From the NCBI RefSeq assembly GCF_001953865.1, contig NZ_MQUQ01000005.1, positions 523,256 to 587,255 of the forward strand: a stretch of 64,000 nt of DNA. The letters are read 5' to 3'. The stretch comes from Amycolatopsis coloradensis (GTDB lineage Bacteria; Actinomycetota; Actinomycetes; Mycobacteriales; Pseudonocardiaceae). The position numbers and the translations under genes were made by a program. The number at the start of each line of letters is the position of its first letter. Position 1 is the first letter of the stretch. Of this stretch, positions 25,217 to 34,499 are shown in pieces. The notes under the pieces are model-generated. The model was not told the origin of the DNA. It searched no databases and was given only the letters and a program-made list of their open reading frames with translations.

Positions 25217-26455
25217 TCAGTCGCAAGCCTGTTTCGCCGCGAGGACCCGGGTCAGTGCCTCGTCGACCCGGGCGGCCGGAAGGTCGCCGGACGCGAGCGC
25301 CTTCTCCAGCGTGGTCAGCACCGTGTCGACGTTGCCGCCGGACGACCACAACGCCTGATCCGCTCCCGCCTGCAAGGCCTTGAGCACCGCCGTCGGCAGC
25401 GGGTACTGCGACGTGATCGCCTTCATCGCCCCGAGATCGTCCGTGATCACCGGGCCGTCGAACGCGTATTCCGTCCGCAGCAGCCGGTACGCCGGCGCCG
25501 ACAGGGTCGACGGCGTGCCGCCGGTCAGGTCGGGCACGTCCAGATGTCCGACCATGACGCCGATCTCGCCGTATTCGTCGATGTCCCGGTACGGCACCAG
25601 GTCGACCTTCCGCAGCGAGGCCAGCGGTGGCGTCCGCACCAGTCCCTTGTGGGAGTCCCCTGTGGCGTGCCCGTGCCCGGGGAAGTGCTTCAGCACCGGC
25701 TGCACCCCGGCGTCTCGCAAGCCCTGTGCGAACGCCAGGACGTACTTACGCGCGACCTCGGGGTCCGAGCCGAACGACCGGTCACCGACGATGTCGCGGT
25801 CCGGCTGGTCCGTGATGTCGGCGTCGGGCGCGTAGTCGACGGTGACGCCGCGGGCTCGCATCTGCTTACCGCGTTCGGCGCCCTTCGTCCGCACCTGTGC
25901 CGGCGTCATGCTCGCGGCCATTTTCCGGGCACTCGGCATATCGCCGTCGAGGGCGTCGATCCGCTGAACACGGCCGCCTTCCTCGTCGATCGCCACCGAC
26001 ACCGGGACCTTCGCGGCCCGCTGCACCTCGTCCAGCGCGCGGTTCTGCAGCAGGGCCGTCTCGTTGCCGCCGAGGAAGATCCCGCCGATCTGCTGATCGC
26101 GCACCAGTTTCACCGCCGCCTGCGGATCACCGGCGTTCACGCCGACCACCATCAGCTGGGCCAGTCGCTGCCGGGGGTTCATCCCGGCGATGACGGCTTC
26201 ACAGCCCGGAGCAGGCGCCCGCTCCGCCCTCGGTGACGGCGAGGGAGTGGGCGGACTGCTGCTGGGCGGGCTCGAAACGGTGCCCTCGCGCGGCGGTACG
26301 GTCCCCGCCGGCTGTGCCGACCCGGCCTGTTGGTTCGCTGTACCGCACTGCACGCTGGTGGCCAGAACGGCGGCCGCTCCCAGGATGACGGCCGCCCATC
26401 GCTTCGTCGTCTTCGGTCGCCCGGAGTTCATCAGCTCGTTTCGTTCGTCGTTCAT
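25217..26455 (-). CDS. Exported glycoside hydrolase family 3 protein (NagZ-like beta-N-acetylhexosaminidase)
   Basis: A 412-residue protein. After a signal-like segment (residues 20-38, ending T-S-V-Q-C-G, which is not a good lipobox) and a Pro/Ser-rich linker comes a GH3 N-domain with the NagZ signature K-H-F-P-G-H-G (near residue 245), in which the His of the flexible loop acts as acid/base. Earlier motifs I-D-E-E-G-G-R-V-Q-R and I-T-D-D-L-G-A-M (nucleophile Asp) are present. The single-domain form and export suggest cleavage of peptidoglycan or chitin N-acetylglucosamine outside the cell. A second in-frame ATG at residue 9 could be the start. Confidence 0.88.
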   Translation of the reverse strand: MNDERNELMNSGRPKTTKRWAAVILGAAAVLATSVQCGTANQQAGSAQPAGTVPPREGTVSSPPSSSPPTPSPSPRAERAPAPGCEAVIAGMNPRQRLAQLMVVGVNAGDPQAAVKLVRDQQIGGIFLGGNETALLQNRALDEVQRAAKVPVSVAIDEEGGRVQRIDALDGDMPSARKMAASMTPAQVRTKGAERGKQMRARGVTVDYAPDADITDQPDRDIVGDRSFGSDPEVARKYVLAFAQGLRDAGVQPVLKHFPGHGHATGDSHKGLVRTPPLASLRKVDLVPYRDIDEYGEIGVMVGHLDVPDLTGGTPSTLSAPAYRLLRTEYAFDGPVITDDLGAMKAITSQYPLPTAVLKALQAGADQALWSSGGNVDTVLTTLEKALASGDLPAARVDEALTRVLAAKQACD

Positions 26456-26590
26456 GACGGTACCGACGGTAACCCCAGTTGCCCTTTAGTACGCGCTCGC
26501 GTGCCCTTTCGTTCGTCCTCACGCGGGCTCCGGCTTCGGCCTCACCTCCTTCCTCATCCGTGTTCTCCCTCGTCAACCCGCTGCTCGGAC

Positions 26591-26649
26591 TTGACAACTC
26601 GATCTGCTCCGTTTTAGATTACCACATGGTTATGGAACCGCAAGGTTAT
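26591..26649 (+). promoter_or_regulatory. Sigma-70-type promoter with repeats, upstream of the ArsR operon
   Basis: TTGACA (26591-26596) and TTAGAT (26614-26619) are 17 bases apart, a near-consensus promoter and the best in the window. Two direct repeats ATGGTTAT (26626) and AAGGTTAT (26642) overlap the expected transcription start and could bind the ArsR product. ArsR binding is inferred from position. Confidence 0.7.
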
Positions 26650-26702
26650 CAAAGGTCGCTCGCCGCCGCGGCGTGAGAGACCAATCGTGAGAACTCGAAC
26701 TC

Positions 26703-27077
26703 GTGAGAACGGAAAGGCGGGCGACCGTGGCCCAGGATCTGCTCGATGCCACCTTCGCGGCACTCGCCGACCCCACCCGCCGCGCGATCCTCGCGCGGCT
26801 CGCACGCGGCGAGGCCACGGTGACGGAGCTGGCCGAGCCGTTCGCGATGAGCCAGCCCGCCATCTCCAAGCACCTGAAAGTGCTGGAGCGGGCGGGGCTG
26901 GTGGCGCGGGGACGTGACGCCCAGCGTCGCCCTTGCCGACTGGTGGCCGAGCCATTGAAGAACGCGAACGAATGGCTCGGTGACTACCGCCGCCATTGGG
27001 ACGAGGCCTTCTCTCAGCTGGACCTCGTCCTCGATGAAGAACTGCGGCACCCGGAGCGCCGGGACGAGACCGATTGA
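26703..27077 (+). CDS. ArsR family transcriptional regulator (SdpR-like)
   Basis: A regulator of 116-124 residues with a winged helix: A-L-A-D-P-T-R-R-A-I-L-A-R-L near the start and M-S-Q-P-A-I-S-K-H-L-K-V-L-E as the recognition helix. There are no metal-binding cysteines in the usual position, so it belongs to the metal-independent group that is typically paired with AHSA1 proteins. GTG codons at 26703 and 26727 are both possible starts. The downstream AHSA1 gene begins 29 bases later, and all three genes to 28173 form one unit. Confidence 0.9.
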   Translation: MRTERRATVAQDLLDATFAALADPTRRAILARLARGEATVTELAEPFAMSQPAISKHLKVLERAGLVARGRDAQRRPCRLVAEPLKNANEWLGDYRRHWDEAFSQLDLVLDEELRHPERRDETD

Positions 27078-27106
27078 CCACCGCACGAGCGGAAAGGAAC
27101 AACACG

Positions 27107-27592
27107 ATGGGACGCACTCTCAGCGTGGCGAAATCCGGCGATCTCGAGATCGTCATGACGAGGTCCTTCGACGCGCCGAGGGCACTCGTGTTCGACGCGT
27201 GGACCAAACCGGAACTGGTGCGACGCTGGTTCGGCCCGCGCGACTGCGAGGTCGTCGAATGTGAGATCGATCTGCGGGCCGGAGGGAGATGGCGCTACCG
27301 GCTGCGCCACGGCGGCGGGATGGAGATGGTTCTACAGGGCGTCTACCAGGAGATCGATCGTCCGGAAAGGCTCATCTCCCTTGAGACGAACGAGGACTGC
27401 GACGCCTCGGAAGGGCAGGCTCTGGCAACCCTGACACTGAAAGAAAACAGCGGCATCACCACTCTGACGCAGGTGCTGCGGTACAGCTCGAAGCGGATCC
27501 GGGACGCCGTGCTCGAATCCGGAATGGAGCGGGGCGTCGGTGAAGGGTTCGACAAACTGGCCGAGGTCATGGCAGTCCGGGCGGAGGTGTGA
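27107..27592 (+). CDS. SRPBCC/AHSA1 domain protein
   Basis: A 161-residue protein of the activator-of-Hsp90-like START fold. Visible motifs are F-D-A-P-R-A-L-V-F-D-A-W-T-K-P-E-L-V-R-R-W-F-G near the N-terminus and the G-G-R-W-R-Y core. I start at the ATG of 27107, preceded by GGAAAGGA, instead of an upstream TTG. Such proteins bind hydrophobic ligands in a deep cavity; the ArsR neighbour probably controls it. The stop overlaps the GTG start of the next gene. Confidence 0.88.
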   Translation: MGRTLSVAKSGDLEIVMTRSFDAPRALVFDAWTKPELVRRWFGPRDCEVVECEIDLRAGGRWRYRLRHGGGMEMVLQGVYQEIDRPERLISLETNEDCDASEGQALATLTLKENSGITTLTQVLRYSSKRIRDAVLESGMERGVGEGFDKLAEVMAVRAEV

Positions 27593-28173
27593 ACGAAATG
27601 AACGCCATCGCGGACCGGTATCGCGTCCGGGCCGATGCCTTCGAGGGCAAGGTCGCCGCCGTCGAGGCCGGGCAGTGGGAGAACAGGTCCCCCTGTGAAG
27701 AATGGAACGCGAGGGATGTCGTCGGGCACATCGTCGACATGCACGGAGCGATGCTGCGGCCCCTCGGACGTGAACTCGGACCGGCGCCGGCACTTCTGGC
27801 GGACCCGCTCGGCGCGTTCCGGTCGGCCCGGGCCGATGTCGAAGCCGTCCTCGCCGACCCCGTGCTCGCCGCCACCGAACACGAGACGCCGATGGGGAGG
27901 GTGACGGCCGAACAGCACATCGACCGGGTCGTCAGTGCCGACATGGTGGTCCACGGCTGGGATCTGGCGCGTGCCACCGGCCAGGACGACACGATCGACC
28001 CCGAGGAGGTCGCCCGGATGTGGCCCGGCGCCCAGGCGATCCCCGAGGAGATGAGGACCCCAGGTGCCTTCGGGCCGGACATCGTCGTCTTCGGCCCCGA
28101 AGTGAAAGTGCCCGACGACGCGTCCTTACAGGACAGGCTGCTCGGGTTGATGGGCCGCGACCCGAGCTACTAA
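27589..28173 (+). CDS. TIGR03086-type DinB-like metal-binding protein
   Basis: A 194-residue protein. The first half has the W-N-A-R-D-V-V-G-H-I-V-D-M-H segment and a later V-V-H-G-W-D-L-A-R-A-T-G, the two histidine regions of the mycothiol-dependent maleylpyruvate isomerase/DinB fold. The GTG start sits in a GTGTGA overlap with the AHSA1 stop. Codon 180 (28126-28128) is a TTA leucine codon. The function of TIGR03086 members is unproven; a link with mycothiol-conjugate chemistry is plausible. Confidence 0.85.
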   Translation: MNEMNAIADRYRVRADAFEGKVAAVEAGQWENRSPCEEWNARDVVGHIVDMHGAMLRPLGRELGPAPALLADPLGAFRSARADVEAVLADPVLAATEHETPMGRVTAEQHIDRVVSADMVVHGWDLARATGQDDTIDPEEVARMWPGAQAIPEEMRTPGAFGPDIVVFGPEVKVPDDASLQDRLLGLMGRDPSY

Positions 28174-28589
28174 CGGGTCAGACATGGATGCCCCGGTGCC
28201 GCCGCACGGGCAGGGAAGAACCGGTACCTCGGCGGTGTCGGTCCCGTTGGCCGCGGCCAGGACACGTTCCAGAACCGATAGAGAGGTGGTGAGCAAGGAG
28301 ATCTGGTTCTGGATCCGAGTCCTGGCGATCTCGAGTTCGGCAGTCAACCCCGTGAAGGCACCAAGTGCGTCTCGTCGCCGGAAACACAGGGAAGGAGTTC
28401 CGCGATCTTGCCGCTGCACAACCCGGCCGAATAGAAGAGCTGGATCAGCAGAACCCGGGCGATGTCGGCCTCGTGAACGTCCGGTAGCCCGTTGCCGGAT
28501 CGATCGGGACGCAACAGGCCTTCGGTTTCGTAGTACCGCAACGAGCGGACACTCACCCCGGTCCGCTCCGCCAGTTCGCCGATCCGCAT
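28126..28589 (-). pseudogene. Frameshifted MerR family regulator
   Basis: The N-terminal part from the ATG at 28589 is a clean MerR winged helix (M-R-I-G-E-L-A-E-R-T-G-V-S-V-R-S-L-R-Y-Y-E). After I-A-E-L-L-P-C-V-S-G-D the frame runs into T-H-L-V-P-S-R-G and stops at 28344. The expected continuation (D-A-L-G-A-F-T-G-L-T-A-E-L-E-I-A-R-T-R) lies in another minus frame, so an indel occurred near 28372-28376. The late part also has a C-P-C motif. It overlaps the end of the TIGR03086 gene if the second frame is followed to its stop. It is divergent from the broken flavin oxidoreductase gene. Confidence 0.8.
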
Positions 28590-28614
28590 GAGCCCACATC
28601 AACCGCGACCGAGG

Positions 28615-28645
28615 TTGACCGTGACGCCGGTGTCAGGGTTTAGCT
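28615..28645 (+). promoter_or_regulatory. MerR-type promoter/operator of the broken OYE gene
   Basis: TTGACC (28615-28620) and TTAGCT (28640-28645) are 19 bases apart, the MerR spacing. The spacer carries the dyad ACCgTGAC-gccggt-GTCAgGGT. Transcription would start 1-2 bases before the ATG at 28654, nearly leaderless. It links the neighbouring broken merR with its target. Confidence 0.65.
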
Positions 28646-28653
28646 TCGCGCTC

Positions 28654-29738
28654 ATGAGGTTGCTCGAAGCACTCCGCGGCACCGCGATCCAGCTGCCGAA
28701 CCGCATCGCGATGGCCCCGATGACCCGGGGACGTGCTGACGACACGACAGGCGTGCCACATCAGCTGACGGCCGAGTACTACGCGCAACGCGCGAGCGCC
28801 GGCTTGATCGTGAGCGAAGGCATCTGGGTTTCCCGGACCGGCAAGAGTGGCCCAGGTATCCCGGGACTGGTGACCGAGCGGCAGGCCGAGGCTTGGCGTG
28901 AAGTGACGGAGGCCGTGCACGAGGAAGGCGGCCGCATCTTCGCGCAGCTCTGGCACGCGGGGCGGGGCAGCCATCCAGGTGTGATGGGCCGGACGCCGGT
29001 GGCGCCGTCGGCGGTCCGGCAGGCCGGGCAGATCTTCGTGACCGATGGCTGGACGGACACGGTCAAGCCCGCGCGCTCGGTGAGGATGAGATCGGCGAGG
29101 TCGTCCAGGACTTCGCCGTGGCGGCACGGTTGGCCATCGAGGCGGGTTTCGACGGTGTGGAACTCCACTGTGCGAACGGATACCTCATCGAGGAGTTCCT
29201 CGCCGCGACACCAACCGCAGGAGAACCGGTACGGCGGTTCGGTCACCGCCCGGCTCAGGTTCCCGCTCGAGGTCGTGGCGGCCGTGACCGGCCAGATCGG
29301 CGCGGCCAAGGTCGCCCTGCGGATATCGCCGGGCAATCCGGAGAACGACATCGTGGAAGACGACTGGAAGGAGGTGTACTCACGATTGCTCGCGGAACTA
29401 CATCGGTACGAGCGTACTTGCACGTCATCGACACTCCTGACGCCGAGGCGTTGTCCCACCTGCGGCCGTTGTGGTCAGGGACGCTCGTCGCGAACCTCCG
29501 TTCCGGAGAACCGACCTCCGGGAGGGGGGAGTCCTTGATCGAGTCCGGGCTGGCCGACGTCGTCGCCTTCGGGAGACTGTTCATCGCGAACCCGGACCTG
29601 CCCGCCCGCTTCGCGCTCCGTGCCCCGCTCGCGCAGGCGGACCACGACGTCTATTACGGCGCCCGGCTCGACGGCTACACCGATCTCCCCGCCTTCGAAC
29701 CGGACTCGGCGAAGTTCGCCTGTTCGGCGCGCAGCTGA
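28654..29738 (+). pseudogene. Old Yellow Enzyme family NADH:flavin oxidoreductase, multiple frameshifts
   Basis: Fragments of one OYE protein are spread over two frames. The first (from the ATG at 28654) has the FMN-binding N-terminus L-P-N-R-I-A-M-A-P-M-T-R and Q-L-W-H-A-G-R. The frame changes near 29075 ([11 protein letters not shown] then [14 protein letters not shown]), again near 29210 (E-N-R-Y-G-G-S-V), and again near 29412 ([12 protein letters not shown]). The end [10 protein letters not shown] is family-like. Apart from the indels nothing is missing, so decay is recent or the assembly has errors here. The intact family reduces activated alkenes. Confidence 0.85.
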
Positions 29739-29766
29739 TCTTCGCCGCCCGATCTACAGTGCGGGG

Positions 29767-31092
29767 ATGGCGAAGACGGCAGTGGAAATCGCGGCGGCTG
29801 TGCGTGCCAAGGAACTCGACCCGGTCCAGGTGACCCGTGAGGCGTTGGCCAGGATCGCCGCGGCGGACGGGGTGGTCGGCGCGTTCCGCCGGGTCCGGGC
29901 CGAGGAGGCGCTCGCCGAGGCCGCCGCCGTCGCCGAACGCGCGGACCTGGCCGACCTGCCCTTGGCCGGGGTGCCGATCGCGGTCAAGGACGTCGCTTCG
30001 GTCGAGGGCGAGTACGCCTCGTGGGGATCGCGTGCGGGTTCGTCGACGGTGTCCACAGAGGACGGTGAGATAGCGCGGCGGCTACGCGCCGCCGGTGCGG
30101 TGATCATCGGCCTGACCCGGGTGCCGGAGCTGTGTGTCTGGCCGTCGAGTGACGATCCGGACGGGACGGCGCGCAATCCGCGCAACCCGTCCTACGCGGC
30201 GGGCGGCTCGTCGGGCGGGAGTGCCGCGGCCGTCGCGGCCGGGCTGGTGCCCATCGCGCACGGCACCGACGGTTTGGGCTCGATCCGGCTTCCGTCCGCC
30301 ATGTGCGGGATCGTCGGTCTCAAACCGGGTAAGGGCGTGGTCCGCGTCCCGGGGGAGAACGGCTGGTTCGGCCTGTCCACGCACGGGCCGATGGCGACCA
30401 CCGTTGCCGACGCGGCCGTGCTGATGTCGGTCCTCGCCGAACAGCCCGGCCTGGCGAATCTCACCGCCCCGAAGCGGTCCCGCATCGCCCTGTCGACCCG
30501 TGCCCCGCTGAGCACGGCCCCGTTGCCGCGGGCGTTCGGCCGAGCGGTCGCGCGGGCAGGCAAGCTGTTCAGTGCGGCCGGGCACACGGTCGGGCCCGGA
30601 ACGCCTCGGTACAATCCCGGCGCCATCGGCGGCATCGTCGCGCGCTGGGTCGCCGGCCCGGCCGAGCAAGCGGCCGAGTTCGACTTCCGAGCGCTCCAGC
30701 CGCGTACGCGCACGCACGTCCGGCTCGGTCGTCTTCTGGCCTCCCGAATCCGGGAGAGCACCCGCGAGCGGTGGCTGGCGCGCACCGAGGAATTCTTCGC
30801 CCAGCACGACGTCCTGGTCACGCCCATGCTCGCGAGCCTTCCGCTCAAGGCTCGCACGTGGCACGAAAGCCGGTGGATCGCCAACGCACTGCCGTCCCTG
30901 CGGGTCGCGGGGTTCGCCGGGCTGTGGAATCTCGCGGGCTATCCGGCGATGTCGGTGCCGGTCGGCGTGCACCCCTCGGGCATCCCGGCCTGTGTTCAGC
31001 TCGTCGCCGCACCCGGCGGGGAAGCGCTCCTCCTCGGGCTCGCCGCCCAGCTTGAAGCGGCCAATCCCTGGCCTCGCACCACCGCCTCCTGA
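29767..31092 (+). CDS. Amidase signature family enzyme
   Basis: A 441-residue amidase. The Ser-cisSer-Lys triad is visible: Lys in P-I-A-V-K-D-V, the cis-Ser in A-G-G-S-S-G-G-S-A-A-A, and the nucleophile in H-G-T-D-G-L-G-S-I-R-L-P-S. The last motif deviates from the usual G-T-D-x-G-G-S-I-R by having L before G. It is not GatA: the gatB/gatC genes are absent and the length is short. Probably hydrolyses small aliphatic or aryl amides in the cytoplasm. Start at the ATG of 29767, 28 bases after the broken OYE gene; a palindrome begins 12 bases after the stop. Confidence 0.9.
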   Translation: MAKTAVEIAAAVRAKELDPVQVTREALARIAAADGVVGAFRRVRAEEALAEAAAVAERADLADLPLAGVPIAVKDVASVEGEYASWGSRAGSSTVSTEDGEIARRLRAAGAVIIGLTRVPELCVWPSSDDPDGTARNPRNPSYAAGGSSGGSAAAVAAGLVPIAHGTDGLGSIRLPSAMCGIVGLKPGKGVVRVPGENGWFGLSTHGPMATTVADAAVLMSVLAEQPGLANLTAPKRSRIALSTRAPLSTAPLPRAFGRAVARAGKLFSAAGHTVGPGTPRYNPGAIGGIVARWVAGPAEQAAEFDFRALQPRTRTHVRLGRLLASRIRESTRERWLARTEEFFAQHDVLVTPMLASLPLKARTWHESRWIANALPSLRVAGFAGLWNLAGYPAMSVPVGVHPSGIPACVQLVAAPGGEALLLGLAAQLEAANPWPRTTAS

Positions 31093-31104
31093 CCCTGGAA
31101 AGAG

Positions 31105-31159
31105 AGCAAGGGACCTTTGCTATCGCTCTCCAAAAGATTGATAGCAAAGGTCCCTTGCT
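31105..31159. repeat. Palindromic intergenic element (AGCAAGGGACC type), copy 1
   Basis: Perfect 20-base arms (31105-31124 and 31140-31159, beginning AGCAAGGGACCTTTGC) with a 15-base loop. Each arm is itself near-palindromic around GGGACC. It fills the 79-base gap between two convergent genes, 12 bases from each stop codon. Related copies are at 42397 and 50658. Confidence 0.92.
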
Positions 31160-31171
31160 ACTTCTCGCTGG

Positions 31172-32290
31172 TCAGGAGCCGGTTTTGGCGGGTGACGGCT
31201 TCTGGCCGTTCGCCTTCGGACCGTTCTGCTCACCTTGTCCGTTCTTCGGCGCCGCGGCGGGCGCCGAAGAAGCGGTCTTGGCGGGAGCTGGCTTGGCCGG
31301 AGCCGGGGCGGCGGCCTTCGGCGCGGGCGCTTCGGCGGGCTTGCCCGCCGGCTTTGTTTCCTCGGCCTTGCTGTCGCCGCCGACGAGCTTCGAAGCGTGC
31401 GGGATCACCGACTCCTCGGGCAAGGCGGCGAGCATCGCCTCGCTGCCCTTCAGGACCTCGTCGGCCTGCATCAAGCTCTTGCGAGCCTGCTCGCGAATCT
31501 CCGCCAGCCGCTCGACCTTCCGCTGGGCGGCGGTCGTGCGCTGGGCGGCGGTCGTTGTGGCCTCGTCGAGCCGGCGCTTGGCCTCGGCCGTCGCTTCGTC
31601 GACGCGGCGCTTGGCCTCCGCGGTGGCCTCCGCGATCCGGCGCTCGGCCTGGTTCTTGCTGGCCGTCTGCTGGTCGGCGATGTGCTTCTCGTGCGACGTG
31701 CGCTGAGCCGTGATCGTCTGCTCGAACTCACGCTCGATCTTGCGGCGCTTGCGTTCGGCCTCGTTGTCCAGCAGTTCCCGGCGCTGGGCGGCCTCGACCG
31801 TCAGCCGCTGGACCTCGGCCCGCGTCTCGGCGAGCGCGGATTCGTGCTCGGAGTGCAGCGCGTCCGCCTGCTTGTCCAGCTCGGCGAGGAGCCGCGTGTA
31901 GCGCTCACGGAGCTTCTTCGAAGCCTCACTCGAGGACGCCCAGTGCTTCTCGGCCGCGACCTCGGCACGCTTCGTGATCTCGTCCGCGCGCGCTTGCGCG
32001 AGCGTGACGGTGCGCTGCATCCGCTCGTCGAGGTCTTCGAGTCGCTCCGGCGGCTTCTTCAGCTCCTCGATTCTGGCGTTGAGCTTCGCCACCTCGTGGC
32101 GCACGGTTTCGAGTTCACGCGCGGCCGACGTCGCCTGCGCGATCGCGGCGTCGCGGTCGGTGATCACGCGATGCAGCTGGGCTTCGAGATGATCCAGATA
32201 CTGGCGCACTTCGTTCCGGTCGAAGCCGTGCCAGGCCTGGGTGTACTCGCGCCGCAGGGGCAACAGGCCGTTGTCTCGCTCGGGAACCAT
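31172..32290 (-). CDS. Coiled-coil protein with DivIVA-like N-terminus
   Basis: A protein of about 372 residues. The N-terminus (L-P-L-R-R-E-Y-T-Q-A-W-H-G-F-D-R-N-E-V-R-Q-Y-L-D-H-L) resembles the DivIVA membrane-binding segment. Residues 40-290 are a long charged coiled coil with repeated A-E-A-K-R-R-[VL]-D-E-A-T heptad-like units. The last 75 residues are a Pro/Ala/Lys linker. In actinomycetes such proteins (DivIVA, Scy, FilP, Wag31) organise the cell pole or form intermediate-filament-like structures; assignment to one of these is not possible by eye. ATG 32290 is preferred; a GTG lies 2 codons upstream. Confidence 0.82.
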   Translation of the reverse strand: MVPERDNGLLPLRREYTQAWHGFDRNEVRQYLDHLEAQLHRVITDRDAAIAQATSAARELETVRHEVAKLNARIEELKKPPERLEDLDERMQRTVTLAQARADEITKRAEVAAEKHWASSSEASKKLRERYTRLLAELDKQADALHSEHESALAETRAEVQRLTVEAAQRRELLDNEAERKRRKIEREFEQTITAQRTSHEKHIADQQTASKNQAERRIAEATAEAKRRVDEATAEAKRRLDEATTTAAQRTTAAQRKVERLAEIREQARKSLMQADEVLKGSEAMLAALPEESVIPHASKLVGGDSKAEETKPAGKPAEAPAPKAAAPAPAKPAPAKTASSAPAAAPKNGQGEQNGPKANGQKPSPAKTGS

Positions 32291-32408
32291 GGTCACGACG
32301 GTACCTGCGTACTCGGCGTCGCCGTTGCCAGGCTTGGCGATTCACCGACGTGTGTTGGCCCCTAGCTGCTGTCCCTCACCTGAACGGCCGCCACCCGTGT
32401 GCGCAGTG

Positions 32409-34400
32409 TCACCAATGGAAGCCGCGGCTGAGCCGGGCGAGGGCCACCGCCGCCCGGGACAGATGCTGCTCGCCCTTCCCGATCTTGAGTCCGCCGCCGC
32501 CACCCGCGGCCGCGGAGTCCGGGAACACACGGAATCCTTGATAGGCCACGGCATCCGTGAGTCCTGGGGTGAGCGTGTACGCGAGCCCGATCGCCTGCCC
32601 GGCAGGTGTGCCGATGTGTTTCGGACGTTCCTTCAGCGCCTTCATCACCATGTCCGCGGCCTGATCCGGCGATTTCGTCGGAAACGCGTCGTAGATCTTC
32701 GTCGGCCGGATCATCGGTGTGCGCACGAGTGGCATGTGGATGGTCGTGAAGGTGATTCCGTCGCCGTGGGTCTCGGTCGCGGCGATCCGGGAGAAATAGT
32801 CCAAAGCGGCCTTCGACGCCGCATACGCGGAAAAGCGCGGCGCGATTCCCTGCACGCCGATCGACGAGACGTTGACGATGTGCCCGAATTTCCGCTCGGA
32901 CATATGCGGCAGCACGGCGAGGATCAGCCGGACCGCGCCGAAGTAGTTGATCGCCATCGCGCGCTCGTAGTCGTGGAACCGGTCATACGACAGTTTGATC
33001 GAGCGCCGGATCGACCGGCCGGCGTTGTTGACGAGCATGTCGATCCGGCCGTGCTCGGCGAGCATCGCGTCGACGGCCTTGCGCACCGACTCTTCGTCGG
33101 TGAGGTCGGCCGGGTACACCGACGCCGTACCGCCGGCGGCGATGATCTCGTCCCGGACCTCTTCGAGTTCGTGCTGCCGTCGCGCCACGAGCAGCGGCAC
33201 CCCGCCCGCGGCCGCGACCTTGATCGCGGTCGCCCGGCCGATACCCGACGACGCGCCGGTGATGATCACGCGCCTGCCGTCCAGTTCGCCGCGCGGGCCG
33301 TGCTTGCGGGCACGGAACGGGTCAAGGTGCTCCCGCCAGTAGCGCCACAGCGTGGGCGCGTAATCCTCGATCCGGGGCACCTCGACGCCCGAGCCGATGA
33401 GTGCCTTGCGCGTCGACGCCGACGAGAACACCGACGGGAACGCCATGGTCTCCAGCAGTACCGGCGGGATGCCGAGCCGCTCCAGCACCGCGTCGCGCGC
33501 GATCGTGAAGCCGGGGATGTGCTCGCTCAGCTTCACCAGGTTGACGATGGCCTTGGAGACGCGTTCGTTGAGCTGCACGGAGATCGTCGGCGCGCCGGCC
33601 GCCTTCGCGAAGGCGTTGTAGACCGAGACGACCGGCTGCGGTTCCGGGTTGACCAGGTGGAACGCGCGCCCGTCCAGGCCAGGCGTGGTGATCAGCGCGT
33701 TCAATGACTCGGCGACGTAGTCGACCGGGACGACGTTGGTGTCGCCGAGGTCGGGGCCGACGATCGGCACGTCGGGCAGCCCGGCCAGCCTGTTGATCGC
33801 GGGGAACAGGTAGTACGGGCCGTCGATCTTGTCCATTTCGCCGGTCTCGGAGTTCCCGACCACGACCGCGGGCCGGTACACCCGCCATGGCACGTCCTGC
33901 TGTTCGCGCACGAGGCGCTCCGCCTCGAACTTCGTGCGGTGATACGGCGTGACGAGCCGCTGGCCGACGTCGAACATCTCCTCGGTGAACATGCCCTCGT
34001 GGTCACCGGCGACGGCGACCGAGGACACGTGGTGCAGGCGGCCCGCGTTCAGCTCGGCGGCGAGCGCGATCACCTGCGCGGTGCCTTCGACGTTGGCCTT
34101 GATGCTGTCTTCGTCGTCGGCGGTGAGGTCGTAAAGGGCGGCGAGGTGCACGACGTGATCGACACCGCGAAGCTTCTCTCGATCGTCTTCGCCGACCCCG
34201 AGCAACGGCTCGCCGAGATCACCGGTGACGAGGGTGACGCGTTCCGGATGCGGCCAGGCGTTCACGAGTTCCGCGAGTTTGTCCCGTGAGGACGCGCGGA
34301 CGACGAGCGCGACCTTGTCGACGTCCTCCCTGGTGAGCAGCAGCCGGGTGAACTGGCGCCCGATCAGTCCGGTCGCCCCGGTCACCAGAAAAGTCGCCAT
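32409..34400 (-). CDS. Two-domain SDR/acyl-CoA reductase (AcrA1-like)
   Basis: A 663-residue fusion. The N-terminal 370 residues form an extended SDR domain of the fatty-acyl-CoA-reductase/NAD_binding_4 type (V-T-G-A-T-G-L-I-G-R-Q-F-T-R at the start, Y-H-R-T-K-F-E-A-E active-site motif). The C-terminal 290 residues are a classical SDR (I-T-G-A-S-S-G-I-G-R-A-T, N-N-A-G-R-S, Y-A-A-S-K-A-A). The order matches M. tuberculosis AcrA1 (Rv3391), which reduces acyl-CoA or fatty aldehydes for wax and mycolate-related lipids. The ATG at 34400 has AGGG 8 bases upstream; the in-frame GTG at 34409 abuts the AGGG and is less likely. Confidence 0.9.
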   Translation of the reverse strand: MATFLVTGATGLIGRQFTRLLLTREDVDKVALVVRASSRDKLAELVNAWPHPERVTLVTGDLGEPLLGVGEDDREKLRGVDHVVHLAALYDLTADDEDSIKANVEGTAQVIALAAELNAGRLHHVSSVAVAGDHEGMFTEEMFDVGQRLVTPYHRTKFEAERLVREQQDVPWRVYRPAVVVGNSETGEMDKIDGPYYLFPAINRLAGLPDVPIVGPDLGDTNVVPVDYVAESLNALITTPGLDGRAFHLVNPEPQPVVSVYNAFAKAAGAPTISVQLNERVSKAIVNLVKLSEHIPGFTIARDAVLERLGIPPVLLETMAFPSVFSSASTRKALIGSGVEVPRIEDYAPTLWRYWREHLDPFRARKHGPRGELDGRRVIITGASSGIGRATAIKVAAAGGVPLLVARRQHELEEVRDEIIAAGGTASVYPADLTDEESVRKAVDAMLAEHGRIDMLVNNAGRSIRRSIKLSYDRFHDYERAMAINYFGAVRLILAVLPHMSERKFGHIVNVSSIGVQGIAPRFSAYAASKAALDYFSRIAATETHGDGITFTTIHMPLVRTPMIRPTKIYDAFPTKSPDQAADMVMKALKERPKHIGTPAGQAIGLAYTLTPGLTDAVAYQGFRVFPDSAAAGGGGGLKIGKGEQHLSRAAVALARLSRGFHW

Positions 34401-34499
34401 CCGCTTCACCCTTCACCGTGCTCGCCCGCGTCCACCGGCATTCTGCTGCATGACGACGGTGCTGACCACCACGGCATCGGTGAAGTTACTAACGGGTAA

